Shown here piece by piece: positions 33,206-41,217 of a stretch of 64,000 bases of DNA (the stretch's first letter is position 1; each line of letters begins with the position of its first letter). The position numbers and the translations under genes are program-made. The notes below the pieces were generated by a model. That model was given only the letters and a program-made list of their open reading frames with translations. It made no database searches and was not told the DNA's origin. The DNA is taken from assembly GCF_935825525.1 (NCBI RefSeq), contig NZ_CAKXZT010000126.1, positions 94,508-158,507 on the forward strand. Direction: 5' to 3'. The stretch is from Mesorhizobium escarrei. Its GTDB lineage: Bacteria; Pseudomonadota; Alphaproteobacteria; Rhizobiales; Rhizobiaceae.

Positions 33206-34554
33206 AACGCTGTCCGCATCCGCACGCGCAAAATGGCAAGCAGGCTGAAGCCGCGCACCAGCAGGAAGACGTGCAGCGCCGCCCACAGGCCGTGATTGCC
33301 GAAGGCCGGCGCCAGGATGAGCAAGGCCGCGCTGAAGACAAGGAACGACAAGAGCATCATGTTACGCATGTCGCGCGACCAGGTCGCGCCGATGAAGACG
33401 CCATCCATTTGAAACGCCAGCACGCCGCTGAGCGCGGTGAACGCCGCCCAGGGCAGATAGATGTCGACAACCGCGCGTACATCTTCCGACGTCGTGATCA
33501 GGGCGACCAGATCAGTACCGCCCAGCAAAAGGACAAGCGTTGCCGTGGCCGCCAACCCGAAGCCCCAGAACAGGGTCAACCGCACCGCCTGCCGGAATTG
33601 CATCGCGGCACGCGCGCCCACGGCACGCCCGGCGAGCTGTTCGGCCGCCGTGGCGAAACCGTCGAGGAAATAGCCGGCGATGAGGAAGAAGTTCATCAGC
33701 ACCGCATTGGCGGCCAGCGTCACCGTGCCGAACTGTGCGCCCTGGCGGGTGAACAGCGCGAAAGCGGCGAGCAGCGAAAACGACCGGATCATGATGTCAC
33801 GGTTGAGCGACATCATGCGCAGGAATGCCGACAGGTCGAGGATGCGATGGCGCGGCAGCCGGGGCGCTGCCCAGAAACGCCGGCCGATGATCGCCAGGCC
33901 AAGCAGCATGGCGACGAATTCACCGGTGACGGTCGCCCAGGCGACGCCGGCGACGCCCCAGCCGAGCTCCAGCCCCAGCAGGATGCAGAGCGCAATGTTG
34001 ATGCCGTTCAGCACCAATTGCAGCATCAGTCCCAGCCCGCCCTCGCCGCGCCCCAGCACATAGCCGAGGATGGCGTAGTTGATCAGCGAGAAAGGGGCGG
34101 CGAGCAATCTGATGCGAATATAGACGGCCATCGCCTCGCTGACGCGCGTCTCGGCGCTCATGAACCATTGTCCGGCGATGGCGACCAGTGGCGCGAGGGC
34201 GGCAAGCACAATGCCGGCGACGACCGCGATCAGCACGGCGCGCCAGAACACCGCCTGTTCCTCCAGTTCGTCGCCGCGTCCGAGCGCCTGGGCGACGAGA
34301 CCGGTGGTGCCGGAGCGCAGGAAATTGAAGGAGGTGAAGACGACGTCGAAGACCAGGGCGCCCGCCGCCAGGCCGCCGAGAAGGGCAGCGTCGCCCAACT
34401 GCCCGACCACGGCGGTGTCGACGACGCCGAGCAGCGGCGTCGTCAGATAGGCAAGCGTCATCGGCACCGCGATGGCGAGCACCGAGCGGTTGGTGACTAC
34501 GAAAGACCGGCCGTTGGCCGCTGCTGACACCTGATCCAGGATCCGCTTCCCCAT
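33202..34554 (-). CDS. MATE-family efflux transporter (DinF-like)
   Basis: A 450-residue transporter with 12 predicted membrane helices in two homologous halves. The first half contains LAIAVPMTLAYLTTPLLGVV, DTAVVGQLGDAALLGGLAAG and SFNFLRSGTTGLVAQALGRG, matching the DinF branch of MATE proteins. The second half has GFATAAEQLAGRAVGARAAM. Such pumps export cationic drugs or other small molecules using a proton or sodium gradient. The start ATG at 34554 is chosen because the conserved region begins shortly after it. It is divergent from the histone-deacetylase-like gene. Confidence 0.9.
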   Translation of the reverse strand: MGKRILDQVSAAANGRSFVVTNRSVLAIAVPMTLAYLTTPLLGVVDTAVVGQLGDAALLGGLAAGALVFDVVFTSFNFLRSGTTGLVAQALGRGDELEEQAVFWRAVLIAVVAGIVLAALAPLVAIAGQWFMSAETRVSEAMAVYIRIRLLAAPFSLINYAILGYVLGRGEGGLGLMLQLVLNGINIALCILLGLELGWGVAGVAWATVTGEFVAMLLGLAIIGRRFWAAPRLPRHRILDLSAFLRMMSLNRDIMIRSFSLLAAFALFTRQGAQFGTVTLAANAVLMNFFLIAGYFLDGFATAAEQLAGRAVGARAAMQFRQAVRLTLFWGFGLAATATLVLLLGGTDLVALITTSEDVRAVVDIYLPWAAFTALSGVLAFQMDGVFIGATWSRDMRNMMLLSFLVFSAALLILAPAFGNHGLWAALHVFLLVRGFSLLAILRVRMRTAF

Positions 34555-34666
34555 CGTGGCTTGATCGAACAGCCGATGTGGCCCAGATTCCGGACGCCGC
34601 GCAACCACTCATCCCGCCACGGCCAACCGAAACCCGCCTCTGGCGCACCCGCCGTAAACCACCCAA

Positions 34667-35569
34667 ATGCCCCTGCAGATCGTTCATCATCCCGACTACG
34701 ACGCCGGCTTCGCCGTCAACCATCGATTCCCGATGAGCAAATACAAACTGCTGATGGAAGCCTTGGGCGCGCGCGGGCTGGCTGGCCACGCCGCACTCAA
34801 CATGCCCGAGCCGGCCCCGGCATCATGGCTGAAGCTTGCCCATGCCGCCGGCTATGTCGACCAGGTGCTGGCCTGCGAAGTGCCAGAAAAAATCGAGCGC
34901 GAGATCGGCTTTCCGGTAGGCCCGCGCGTCTCGCTCAGGGCGCAGCTCGCAACGGGTGGCACCGTGCTGGCGGCGCGGCTGGCGTTGCTGAACGGCATCG
35001 CCTGTAATACCGCCGGCGGCAGCCATCATGCGCGGCGCGCGCAAGGCGCCGGCTTCTGCACCTTCAACGATGTTGCCGTGGCTTCACTGGTGCTGCTTGC
35101 CGAAGCAGCCGCCGGCAATATCCTGATCGTCGATCTCGACGTGCATCAGGGCGACGGCACGGCCGACATTTTGGGCGATGAACGGCGCGTTTTCACCTTT
35201 TCCATGCATGGCGACCGTAACTATCCGACGCGCAAGATCGCTTCCGACCTCGACATCGCCCTGCCCGACGGCACCGGCGATGCGGCCTATCTCGAAAGGT
35301 TGGGCGGCATCCTGCCGGAACTCACCGCCAGGGCGCGCTGGGACATCGTTTTCTACAATGCCGGGGTCGACGCTCATGCCGAGGACCGGCTTGGCAGGTT
35401 GTCGCTGTCGAACGAAGGGCTGCGTGCCCGCGACGACATGGTGATCCGTCATTTCCGCGCGCTCGGCATCCCGGTCTGCGGTGTTATCGGCGGCGGCTAT
35501 TCGACTGACGTGGCGGCTCTGGCCGCGCGCCATGCCATCCTGTTCGAAACGGCTTCAGGCTTCGCCTGA
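34667..35569 (+). CDS. Histone deacetylase family protein
   Basis: A 300-residue arginase/deacetylase-fold amidohydrolase of the class found in bacteria that act on acetylated small molecules such as polyamines. Zinc-site and catalytic motifs are intact: GGSHHARRAQGAGFCTFND with the catalytic His pair, VDLDVHQGDGTADIL with the Asp/His zinc ligands, and NAGVDAHAEDRLGRL with the second zinc Asp. The substrate cannot be assigned. Unlike the arginase-like domain at 19067-20893, its metal ligands are preserved. Confidence 0.92.
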   Translation: MPLQIVHHPDYDAGFAVNHRFPMSKYKLLMEALGARGLAGHAALNMPEPAPASWLKLAHAAGYVDQVLACEVPEKIEREIGFPVGPRVSLRAQLATGGTVLAARLALLNGIACNTAGGSHHARRAQGAGFCTFNDVAVASLVLLAEAAAGNILIVDLDVHQGDGTADILGDERRVFTFSMHGDRNYPTRKIASDLDIALPDGTGDAAYLERLGGILPELTARARWDIVFYNAGVDAHAEDRLGRLSLSNEGLRARDDMVIRHFRALGIPVCGVIGGGYSTDVAALAARHAILFETASGFA

Positions 35570-35593
35570 CGGCCTTCGGTTTCGGCGTCTGCT

Positions 35594-35857
35594 CTATTTC
35601 CGGTAGTTGGCGATCCTGAGCAGGATGAAGGCTGGAAGGACGATCGCCGCGCCCAGCAGGATGTAGCCGAGGAAACGGTCAATAGCGCGGAAGCCCAGGT
35701 TCCAGAGATCGACGAAGAAATTGCGGATGCCGTAGAGCACATCCATCGGCGACCAGCCGAAAGCGTTCATGACAAGGCCGACGAGGAACGATACCACCAG
35801 CAGCTTCAGCAGCACCCGGAGCGGCGTGTCGCCGAGAAAGCGCGTCAGTGCGGACAA
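35594..35857 (-). CDS. DUF6460-type small membrane protein
   Basis: An 87-residue protein with two hydrophobic segments (LRVLLKLLVVSFLVGLVMNA and LGYILLGAAIVLPAFILLRI). The stretch GWSPMDVLYGIRNFFVDLWN between them is conserved among small inner-membrane proteins of Hyphomicrobiales that I associate with DUF6460. It converges with the deacetylase gene. The function is unknown. Confidence 0.75.
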   Translation of the reverse strand: MSALTRFLGDTPLRVLLKLLVVSFLVGLVMNAFGWSPMDVLYGIRNFFVDLWNLGFRAIDRFLGYILLGAAIVLPAFILLRIANYRK

Positions 35858-36041
35858 GGCGTGTCTCCAGATTCGGTTGCCCCGACTCGGGCACAGCTCC
35901 AGAAATACGCACTTGGCCGCCCGGCATCAAGGTGATCGCTCAGTTGCTCCGGTCGGCGCTTTGCCGAATTGTGCTCTTGACACTTATGTTGCAGCGCAGC
36001 AAAATTGGACGACAGAGGGTAACCAGTTGATATCGAACTGC

Positions 36042-36090
36042 CAGACTCATCGCCCGGCCATCGACGGACTGCGCTGTCTCGCCGTGACCT
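36042..36090 (+). pseudogene. Remnant of an acyltransferase-3 N-terminus
   Basis: The bases encode THRPAIDGLRCLAVT, closely matching the YRRDIDGLRAVAVLPVVLF start of the intact acyltransferase gene that begins 20 bp later. The frame stops at 36110. It looks like the leftover of a second acyltransferase gene or of a partial duplication. Confidence 0.5.
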
Positions 36091-36110
36091 GCGAACACAG
36101 GACTTCTTGA

Positions 36111-37982
36111 ATGCAGTACAGGCGCGATATCGATGGTCTTCGGGCCGTTGCGGTACTGCCGGTTGTACTCTTCCATTTCGGAATTTCGGCAATTCCAGGT
36201 GGTTTTACCGGCGTCGATATCTTCTTCGTCATATCCGGCTATCTGATCACCGGAAGCCTTCTGGACGACCTTGAACGCGGCCAATTTTCGATCATCAGCT
36301 TCTATTGGCGCCGTGCCCGGCGCATCCTGCCGGCTCTGATCTTTGTCACGCTTCTCAGCTGCATTGCGGCATTGTTCATTCTTCTGCCGTCGGATCTGCA
36401 CGAATTCAGTCTCAGCGTCATCGCGGCCTCGACTTTCTGGTCGAACATCTATTTTTGGAAGACGTCAAATTACTTCTCGATCGATGCCGAACTCCGACCG
36501 CTGTTGCACACGTGGTCGCTTTCGGTCGAGGAGCAGTACTATATCTTTGCCCCGATCCTGATGTTCCTGATCTATCGCTATTTTGGCAAACGCTGGCTGA
36601 CGATCCTCCTGCCGATCATTCTCGGCAGCTTCGTGCTGGCGGTCATGGCGACATGGCTGGCGCCAAGCGCGGGATTCTACCTGCTGCCGACACGGATCTG
36701 GGAACTCATGCTGGGCGCGGTGCTCATGCTGAAACGGCCCCCGCCCTTGAGCAGCCGGTTCCTTATGGAACTGCTGGGGCTGGCCGGATTTGGCCTTCTT
36801 GCCATCGGGTTCTTTGCGGTCTCGGAGAGCGACCCGTTCCCGGGCTACAACGCTTTGTATCCTTGCGTCGGAACGGCCCTCCTTATCTATGTCGGCCAAA
36901 ACAGCCCCTCGACGATCGCCAGCCGCATACTCGAAGTCCGGCCGCTGGTCTGGATCGGTCTCATCTCGTATTCGCTGTATCTTGTTCACTGGCCGATCAA
37001 TGCGTTCGCGCACTATCTCTCACTAGAAGAGCTCGACCCGTCGATGACCGTTGCGTTGACGGTTGCAAGCTTCGCATTGGCTGCATTTTCGTGGAAGTAC
37101 ATCGAGCAGCCGTTTCGGCAGAAAAGGAGCTTCACCGCCCCGGTGCCCATCTTCGCCTTTTCAGCGGGCGCGATCGCTGTTCTTTGCCTTGGCGGGGCGG
37201 CCGGGGCGCTCGGCAACGGCTTTCCGCAACGCTTTCCAGACTATGCCCAACAGCGGATTCCTGTCGGGGACTGGGGCAATGGCACCTGTTTCAACGAGGG
37301 CTCCAGCCGGATCGAAAGCTGGAATATCGAGGATTGCACGCGCACACGCGGCTTCCCGACAACCGTATTGTTGTGGGGTGACTCGTTCGCCGCCCACTAT
37401 GTTCCAGGCCTGGACGCCAACATAAATCAGCTACAGGCCAACATCGTGGAATATACCTACGCAGGCTGTCCACCGATTCTCTCTTACTTCTCCTATGCAC
37501 GCCCGGATTGCATGCGGTTCAATCAGCACGCCCTGAAGATCGTCCAGGACGCCGGCATCAAGACGGTTGTACTCAGCGGTCGGTGGACCGACTACGAGGC
37601 CAGAAGTTTCGACGGTCTCCAGCAAACGATCGATACGCTTCGTGGCCTGGGTGTGCGTGTGTTTGTCATCGGCCAGTCTCCACAGTTCATAACCGACGTT
37701 CGGAAAATCGCGTTCTTCGCAAAACGGGAAAATCTGGATGATGCGTCCTGGCCAATGGCCATGGATCCCGACATCAACAACCGTGTGCGCGCATTTACCA
37801 AAGGCGCCACCTTTATCGATCCCCTGAATTTCCTCTGTAGCGCGGGACGCTGCTCCTACGCCGACGCAGGCCAGTTCCTCTATTTCGACTATGGCCATTT
37901 CTCTTCAATCGGGGCCACGCTGGCAATTTCGAAATACTGGCCGGCCTTTGCCTCAGACGATGCCCTTGCCACGACGGAGTAA
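36111..37982 (+). CDS. Acyltransferase family protein with SGNH hydrolase domain (OafA/YrhL type)
   Basis: 623 residues. The N-terminal half is an acyltransferase-3 membrane domain with about ten helices: YRRDIDGLRAVAVLPVVLFH (catalytic His), GGFTGVDIFFVISGYLIT, FYWRRARRILPALI and HTWSLSVEEQYYIFAPILM. The C-terminal half is a periplasmic SGNH domain with VLLWGDSFAAHYVPGLD as block I and YFDYGHFSSIGATLAIS as the Asp-x-x-His block. Such fusions O-acetylate surface polysaccharides. GC content and codon use appear lower than in the neighbouring core genes, suggesting acquisition. A partial second N-terminus precedes it. Confidence 0.93.
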   Translation: MQYRRDIDGLRAVAVLPVVLFHFGISAIPGGFTGVDIFFVISGYLITGSLLDDLERGQFSIISFYWRRARRILPALIFVTLLSCIAALFILLPSDLHEFSLSVIAASTFWSNIYFWKTSNYFSIDAELRPLLHTWSLSVEEQYYIFAPILMFLIYRYFGKRWLTILLPIILGSFVLAVMATWLAPSAGFYLLPTRIWELMLGAVLMLKRPPPLSSRFLMELLGLAGFGLLAIGFFAVSESDPFPGYNALYPCVGTALLIYVGQNSPSTIASRILEVRPLVWIGLISYSLYLVHWPINAFAHYLSLEELDPSMTVALTVASFALAAFSWKYIEQPFRQKRSFTAPVPIFAFSAGAIAVLCLGGAAGALGNGFPQRFPDYAQQRIPVGDWGNGTCFNEGSSRIESWNIEDCTRTRGFPTTVLLWGDSFAAHYVPGLDANINQLQANIVEYTYAGCPPILSYFSYARPDCMRFNQHALKIVQDAGIKTVVLSGRWTDYEARSFDGLQQTIDTLRGLGVRVFVIGQSPQFITDVRKIAFFAKRENLDDASWPMAMDPDINNRVRAFTKGATFIDPLNFLCSAGRCSYADAGQFLYFDYGHFSSIGATLAISKYWPAFASDDALATTE

Positions 37983-38054
37983 CAGTCTGGCAAGGCACGA
38001 GTGCACGCTCAACCATTGCCCGAACGCCGGCTTGCGTGGTAACGAGGCTGCTGC

Positions 38055-38128
38055 GCGGGTATGATGTAATGGTAGCCTGTCAGCTTCCCAAGCTGAACGC
38101 GCGGGTTCGATTCCCGCTACCCGCTCCA
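38055..38128 (+). tRNA. tRNA-Gly (anticodon CCC)
   Basis: A full cloverleaf can be drawn: acceptor GCGGGTA with TACCCGC, D-arm around GATGTAATGGTAGCC, anticodon stem TCAGC/GCTGA with loop TTCCCAA, T-arm CGGGTTCGATTCCCG, discriminator T and encoded CCA. It is followed within 100 bp by a LigD remnant, consistent with use as an integration site, although no duplicated 3' end was found in the window. Confidence 0.95.
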
Positions 38129-38189
38129 GCTTGCCCAGAAAGGGATTGAGGTTGATGACGAACTGCGGTCGATAGAATCCGTTCGTCAC

Positions 38190-38262
38190 TTTGGCGCGGC
38201 CTGGCCACCAAGGAAGGCATCACCTGCGCAATGAAGTCGGGCCGGCCGGCGCCGCACCTCAC
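38190..38262 (-). pseudogene. LigD-like gene remnant next to tRNA-Gly
   Basis: Read leftward from GTG 38262 the frame gives AGRPDFIAQVMPSLVARPRQ then SDE before diverging. This matches AGRLDFIPPMMPTLVAKSPQ, GDD of the fragment at 1-119, 13 identical of 23 aligned residues. The homology ends before the ligase adenylation motif, so only the first codons survive. Confidence 0.55.
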
Positions 38263-38399
38263 AGGACCACATGATCACGTCCCGGTGGGCGGCCTATATC
38301 AGCTGAACAGAACATAACGTGATTCTAATAAAAGGCGGCAACAAAAGACGCTGATCCGCGTTGCGTTTGATCTGAAGGCCAGCCAGGGAGGAACCGCAA

Positions 38400-38648
38400 A
38401 TGGCCGACGACAAGAGCAATAGAGGTTCTGGCGACGGAAACCGCGTCGCGCGCGACCAAGACTATGAGTTCCGCTATTTCGCTACCAAGTTCGGCCTCTC
38501 AATACCGCAGATCCGCGAGCTTTTTGGCAAACACGGCACTGATCGCGAGACCCTGTATCGGGAGGCTCGGAAGCTCGGAAACGCCGTGACCACACAAGAG
38601 CGGATCTCGAACGACGACCGGACTTTTCACAACCAGGGCCGCCCATGA
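38400..38648 (+). CDS. DUF3606 domain-containing protein
   Basis: An 82-residue protein with the pattern of DUF3606: a basic N-terminus (MADDKSNRGSGDGNRVARDQ), then DYEFRYFATKFGLSIPQIRE and a short helical end. The family is small, common in rhizobia and of unknown function, often in stress-responsive clusters. A strong GGGAGGAACCGCAA precedes the ATG. Its stop overlaps the next small gene as ATGA. Confidence 0.88.
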   Translation: MADDKSNRGSGDGNRVARDQDYEFRYFATKFGLSIPQIRELFGKHGTDRETLYREARKLGNAVTTQERISNDDRTFHNQGRP

Positions 38649-38782
38649 CCGGCAAGCGACATAGAGAAGAAGTCGAACATGAGAGCGACCATATTTATGC
38701 GTATCCGACAGGCGGCCAAGTCGTAGATGCTCGGGACCTGCGGTACGTCAACTGGCACGAGCCGCTGGAACTCGATGCCTGA
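38645..38782 (+). CDS. Small hypothetical protein (45 aa) coupled to the DUF3606 gene
   Basis: The ATG overlaps the DUF3606 stop (ATGA). The 45-residue product, MTGKRHREEVEHESDHIYAY continuing to a DARDLRYVNWHEPLELDA end, has a charged N-terminus and an aromatic C-terminus. No family is recognised; coupling is the main evidence that it is translated. Confidence 0.45.
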   Translation: MTGKRHREEVEHESDHIYAYPTGGQVVDARDLRYVNWHEPLELDA

Positions 38783-38802
38783 TCTGCTCAAAAGGCACCG
38801 CG

Positions 38803-39528
38803 ATGTTCGGCAAAGACCTCCTGGTTCGCATGCTCGACCGCCGCGACGCCCTGCCGCCAGACGAGATCGCGCTCATTGAGGCTCTTCCGGTTCGGCCGGT
38901 AACTTTCGGACCCGATGAGGAGATCGTCAGGGAGGGTTCCCGCCCCACCGAAAGCTGCCTTGTCGCGAATGGGTTCGCAGTTCGAAACCAGGCTATTCGG
39001 GAAGGAAAGCGTCAAATAACGGCAATTCACGTGCCGGGAGACTTTGTCGATCTGCATAGCTTACCGCTAAAAGTGATGGATCACAGCGTGAGCGCCCTGG
39101 GTTCGTGCGATGTAGCTTTCATTCGACACAAAGACCTGCTCACAGCAATGGGTGGAAGTCCACATCTCACCCGGATGCTCTGGCTTTCGACGACTATCGA
39201 TGCCTCGATCCAACGAACTTGGATAACCTGCCTCGGGCGTCGCTCCGCCAAACAGCATCTCGCACATATAATTTGCGAGTTGTATGTCCGGTTAGAAATA
39301 GTTGGATTGGCCTCTGACCAGACGTTCGCAATTCCACTGACGCAAGCGGAATTGGGCGACGTGCTTGGTCTATCAGTAGTTCACGTGAACCGGACGCTGC
39401 AGGAACTTCGAGCGAAGGACCTGGTTAGCTGGAAAGACAGGAGGATTGTTATCCTGGATTTCCAGCGATTGGCCTTACTGGCCGACTTTGATGCGACCTA
39501 CCTGAATCTCTTCCATGAACCGCGGTGA
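38803..39528 (+). CDS. Crp/Fnr-family transcriptional regulator
   Basis: A 241-residue regulator with an N-terminal cyclic-nucleotide-binding-like beta barrel (VTFGPDEEIVREGSRPTESC, ITAIHVPGDFVDLHSL) and a C-terminal helix-turn-helix of the Crp type (IPLTQAELGDVLGLSVVHVN then RTLQELRAKDLVSWKDRRIV). The Cys spacing of true FNR iron-sulfur proteins is absent, so it does not look like an FNR or FixK oxygen sensor. It is adjacent to DUF3606 and other small genes of a probable stress-related accessory stretch. Confidence 0.9.
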   Translation: MFGKDLLVRMLDRRDALPPDEIALIEALPVRPVTFGPDEEIVREGSRPTESCLVANGFAVRNQAIREGKRQITAIHVPGDFVDLHSLPLKVMDHSVSALGSCDVAFIRHKDLLTAMGGSPHLTRMLWLSTTIDASIQRTWITCLGRRSAKQHLAHIICELYVRLEIVGLASDQTFAIPLTQAELGDVLGLSVVHVNRTLQELRAKDLVSWKDRRIVILDFQRLALLADFDATYLNLFHEPR

Positions 39529-39665
39529 CCGCCTCGGCCAGGATGCGCCAGCGCGCTGATGTGGGATCAAGATTTCTCGTCAACTAAACAATGTGAATGA
39601 GCCCTCGCTCCGGATCGATTACAGCGGGTTCAATTGGCACAGTTGACGTCAAAGAAGGATTGCAT

Positions 39666-39869
39666 ATGCGTGAACTCGAAAATCTCATCGAACATTATGT
39701 AAATATTCGGAGGCGGCGCCATAGTTTCATATCGACGGGGCTCGCCGTTAAGGCGCTCAAACAGATTGTTCCGGCATGTTCGGTCTCAGATTCCGACCTG
39801 GCGAACATGATTGCCAATCGTGCAATAGACTACAACCTTCCGGTGAGCTTTGACCTTAATGAGAGCTAG
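39666..39869 (+). CDS. Small hypothetical protein (67 aa)
   Basis: ATG 39666 is preceded by AAGGATTGCAT. The product begins MRELENLIEHYVNIRRRRHS and continues VKALKQIVPACSVSDSDLAN, AIDYNLPVSFDL. It is predicted helical and soluble. Similar short proteins are found in rhizobia but I cannot name a family. The in-frame start at 39597 is less likely. Confidence 0.55.
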   Translation: MRELENLIEHYVNIRRRRHSFISTGLAVKALKQIVPACSVSDSDLANMIANRAIDYNLPVSFDLNES

Positions 39870-40051
39870 GCGTGGCGCGTCATTATGCTAGCCCGACCAT
39901 GAGCCTATGAGGTCCGCTGCACCGAGGCGCGGACCTGGCTCCGCATGTCGGCCTAGGTCTCCGCGTCTTGGCTCACGGCGCGTGCGAAGTTCCGAGAGAC
40001 TTCACCCGGCTCAGCGATTGGTTAGCGATTGCTATTTTAGCTGGAAGTGAT

Positions 40052-40076
40052 GGAACATGTTTGCCCCCGGCAAGTT
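40052..40076 (+). promoter_or_regulatory. EcfG (general stress sigma factor)-like promoter
   Basis: GGAAC at 40052-40056, a 17-bp spacer, then GTT at 40074-40076, close to the alphaproteobacterial EcfG consensus GGAAC-N16/17-cGTT except that the base before GTT is A. It lies 28 bp before the first gene of the envelope/stress operon. Function is inferred. Confidence 0.5.
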
Positions 40077-40103
40077 CGTTAGGCAATGGAGGAGATTGCC
40101 GCC

Positions 40104-40178
40104 ATGAACAGTGTCATTTATCTCATCGGCCTTGTCGTCGTCGTGCTTGCGATCCTCTCCTTCCTCGGATTCCATTAG
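40104..40178 (+). CDS. Tiny single-span membrane protein (24 aa)
   Basis: A 24-residue frame, MNSVIYLIGLVVVVLAILSF and LGFH, is almost wholly one transmembrane helix. It has a good ribosome binding site (GAGGAGATTGCCGCC) and lies 8 bp before the next gene. Equally short membrane peptides of this type are widespread at the head of rhizobial stress operons. It is too short for most automatic annotation. Confidence 0.65.
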   Translation: MNSVIYLIGLVVVVLAILSFLGFH

Positions 40179-40186
40179 GAGACACC

Positions 40187-40825
40187 ATGCAGGGCGAAGA
40201 CGATCAGGGCCGTAAGCCGGCCGATTTCGAAACAGCCAGAAGCGAGCTGTCCGAACGGTTCCAGCAGGAATCGCAGACCGCGACAGAGGCGCTTCACGGC
40301 GCTCGCGACGAACTCGCCAGGAAGGCGGGCGACTACGCTGCTGAAGCGAAGCAGGCGTTGTTCGACAAGGCCGAGGGAACACAGCGCGATATCAGTTCCA
40401 GCCTAAAGGCCTTTAGCGGAGCCTTGCGAGCAGCAAGCGAGCATCTGGCCAATAATGATCAACGGACCGCTTCGAAGTTCACCCTCGATGCCGCCGGCTC
40501 GCTTGAACGCCTTTCATCTTCGTTGAAGGACAAACCATTCGAAGATGTTCTTGGCGAGATGCGGTCGTTCGGCCGCGAAAACTCAGGGGCGCTGATAGCC
40601 GGCTCAGTATTGGCAGGCTTGGCGCTGGGGCGGTTTATCAAGAGCTCGCCGCCATCTGCCCGCGCCGAAGCACAGCGTCGATCGGGAACAGATCGGCCGT
40701 CCGGAACGATTTCGAGCTCGGATAAGTCCGCCACGCGATCGGCAGAGGCACCCGACACGACGCCGCCCCGCTTCAATCAGCCCAGAGACGACAGGGCCGG
40801 CGAAAGCCTGGAGCGGAACCCATGA
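40187..40825 (+). CDS. Hypothetical stress-type protein with C-terminal membrane segment (212 aa)
   Basis: ATG 40187 follows TTAGGAGACACC. Residues 1-130 are strongly helical and Ala/Glu/Lys-rich (QQESQTATEALHGARDELAR) in the manner of LEA- or apolipoprotein-like helices. Then comes a hydrophobic segment (NSGALIAGSVLAGLALGRFI, about 137-157) and a Ser/Thr/Pro-rich tail. It is coupled by ATGA to the holin-family gene and is likely a membrane-bound envelope protein. The function is unknown. Confidence 0.7.
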   Translation: MQGEDDQGRKPADFETARSELSERFQQESQTATEALHGARDELARKAGDYAAEAKQALFDKAEGTQRDISSSLKAFSGALRAASEHLANNDQRTASKFTLDAAGSLERLSSSLKDKPFEDVLGEMRSFGRENSGALIAGSVLAGLALGRFIKSSPPSARAEAQRRSGTDRPSGTISSSDKSATRSAEAPDTTPPRFNQPRDDRAGESLERNP

Positions 40826-41217
40826 CCAACAACCAGGAAAGTCGCGGCCTCGCAACCCTCGTCAGCGATCTGGCACAGCAGGTCACAACCCTGCTTCAAA
40901 CCGAGAGTAGGCTGCTGCGGGCCGAAATGTCGGAAAAAATCAGCAAGGCCGGCGCAGGCGCCGCCGAGGTTCTGGCCGGCGCCATATGCCTTCTCGCAGC
41001 CTTGATGGTGCTTTTGCAAGCACTTGTAATCGCCCTGGCGAGTGCCGGCCTGGGAGCGGGATGGTCCTCGCTGCTGGTCGGGATCGTCGTCGCGGTACTG
41101 GGGATCATTCTCTTGCGCTCTGGCACGAAAAGCATGGCTCCTTCCGAGCTGACGCCCGATCGCACACAAGACCAACTGAAGCGCGATGCACGCGTGATCA
41201 AGGATCAAATGAGATGA
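40822..41217 (+). CDS. Phage holin family / Phage_holin_3_6 protein
   Basis: A 131-residue protein with an N-terminal amphipathic helix (LATLVSDLAQQVTTLLQTES, RLLRAEMSEK) and two hydrophobic segments (GAICLLAALMVLLQALVIAL and SSLLVGIVVAVLGIILLRSG). This is the layout of PF07332 proteins, which despite the name are mostly chromosomal envelope proteins beside DUF3618 and YqjD-like genes. It is coupled on both sides by ATGA junctions. Confidence 0.85.
   Translation: MTNNQESRGLATLVSDLAQQVTTLLQTESRLLRAEMSEKISKAGAGAAEVLAGAICLLAALMVLLQALVIALASAGLGAGWSSLLVGIVVAVLGIILLRSGTKSMAPSELTPDRTQDQLKRDARVIKDQMR

Noticed and set aside
33184..34527. 447-codon plus-strand frame opposite the MATE gene
   Set aside because: Charged, repetitive shadow composition; the MATE gene on the other strand has 12 clear membrane helices.
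34667..35569. Histone-deacetylase-like gene as a partner of the pseudo-arginase
   Set aside because: Same superfold but 14 kb away, intact metal ligands and no operon link.
38055..38128. tRNA-Gly as a proven integration site
   Set aside because: No duplicated 3' tRNA end or integrase gene was found in the window, so attachment-site use stays speculative.
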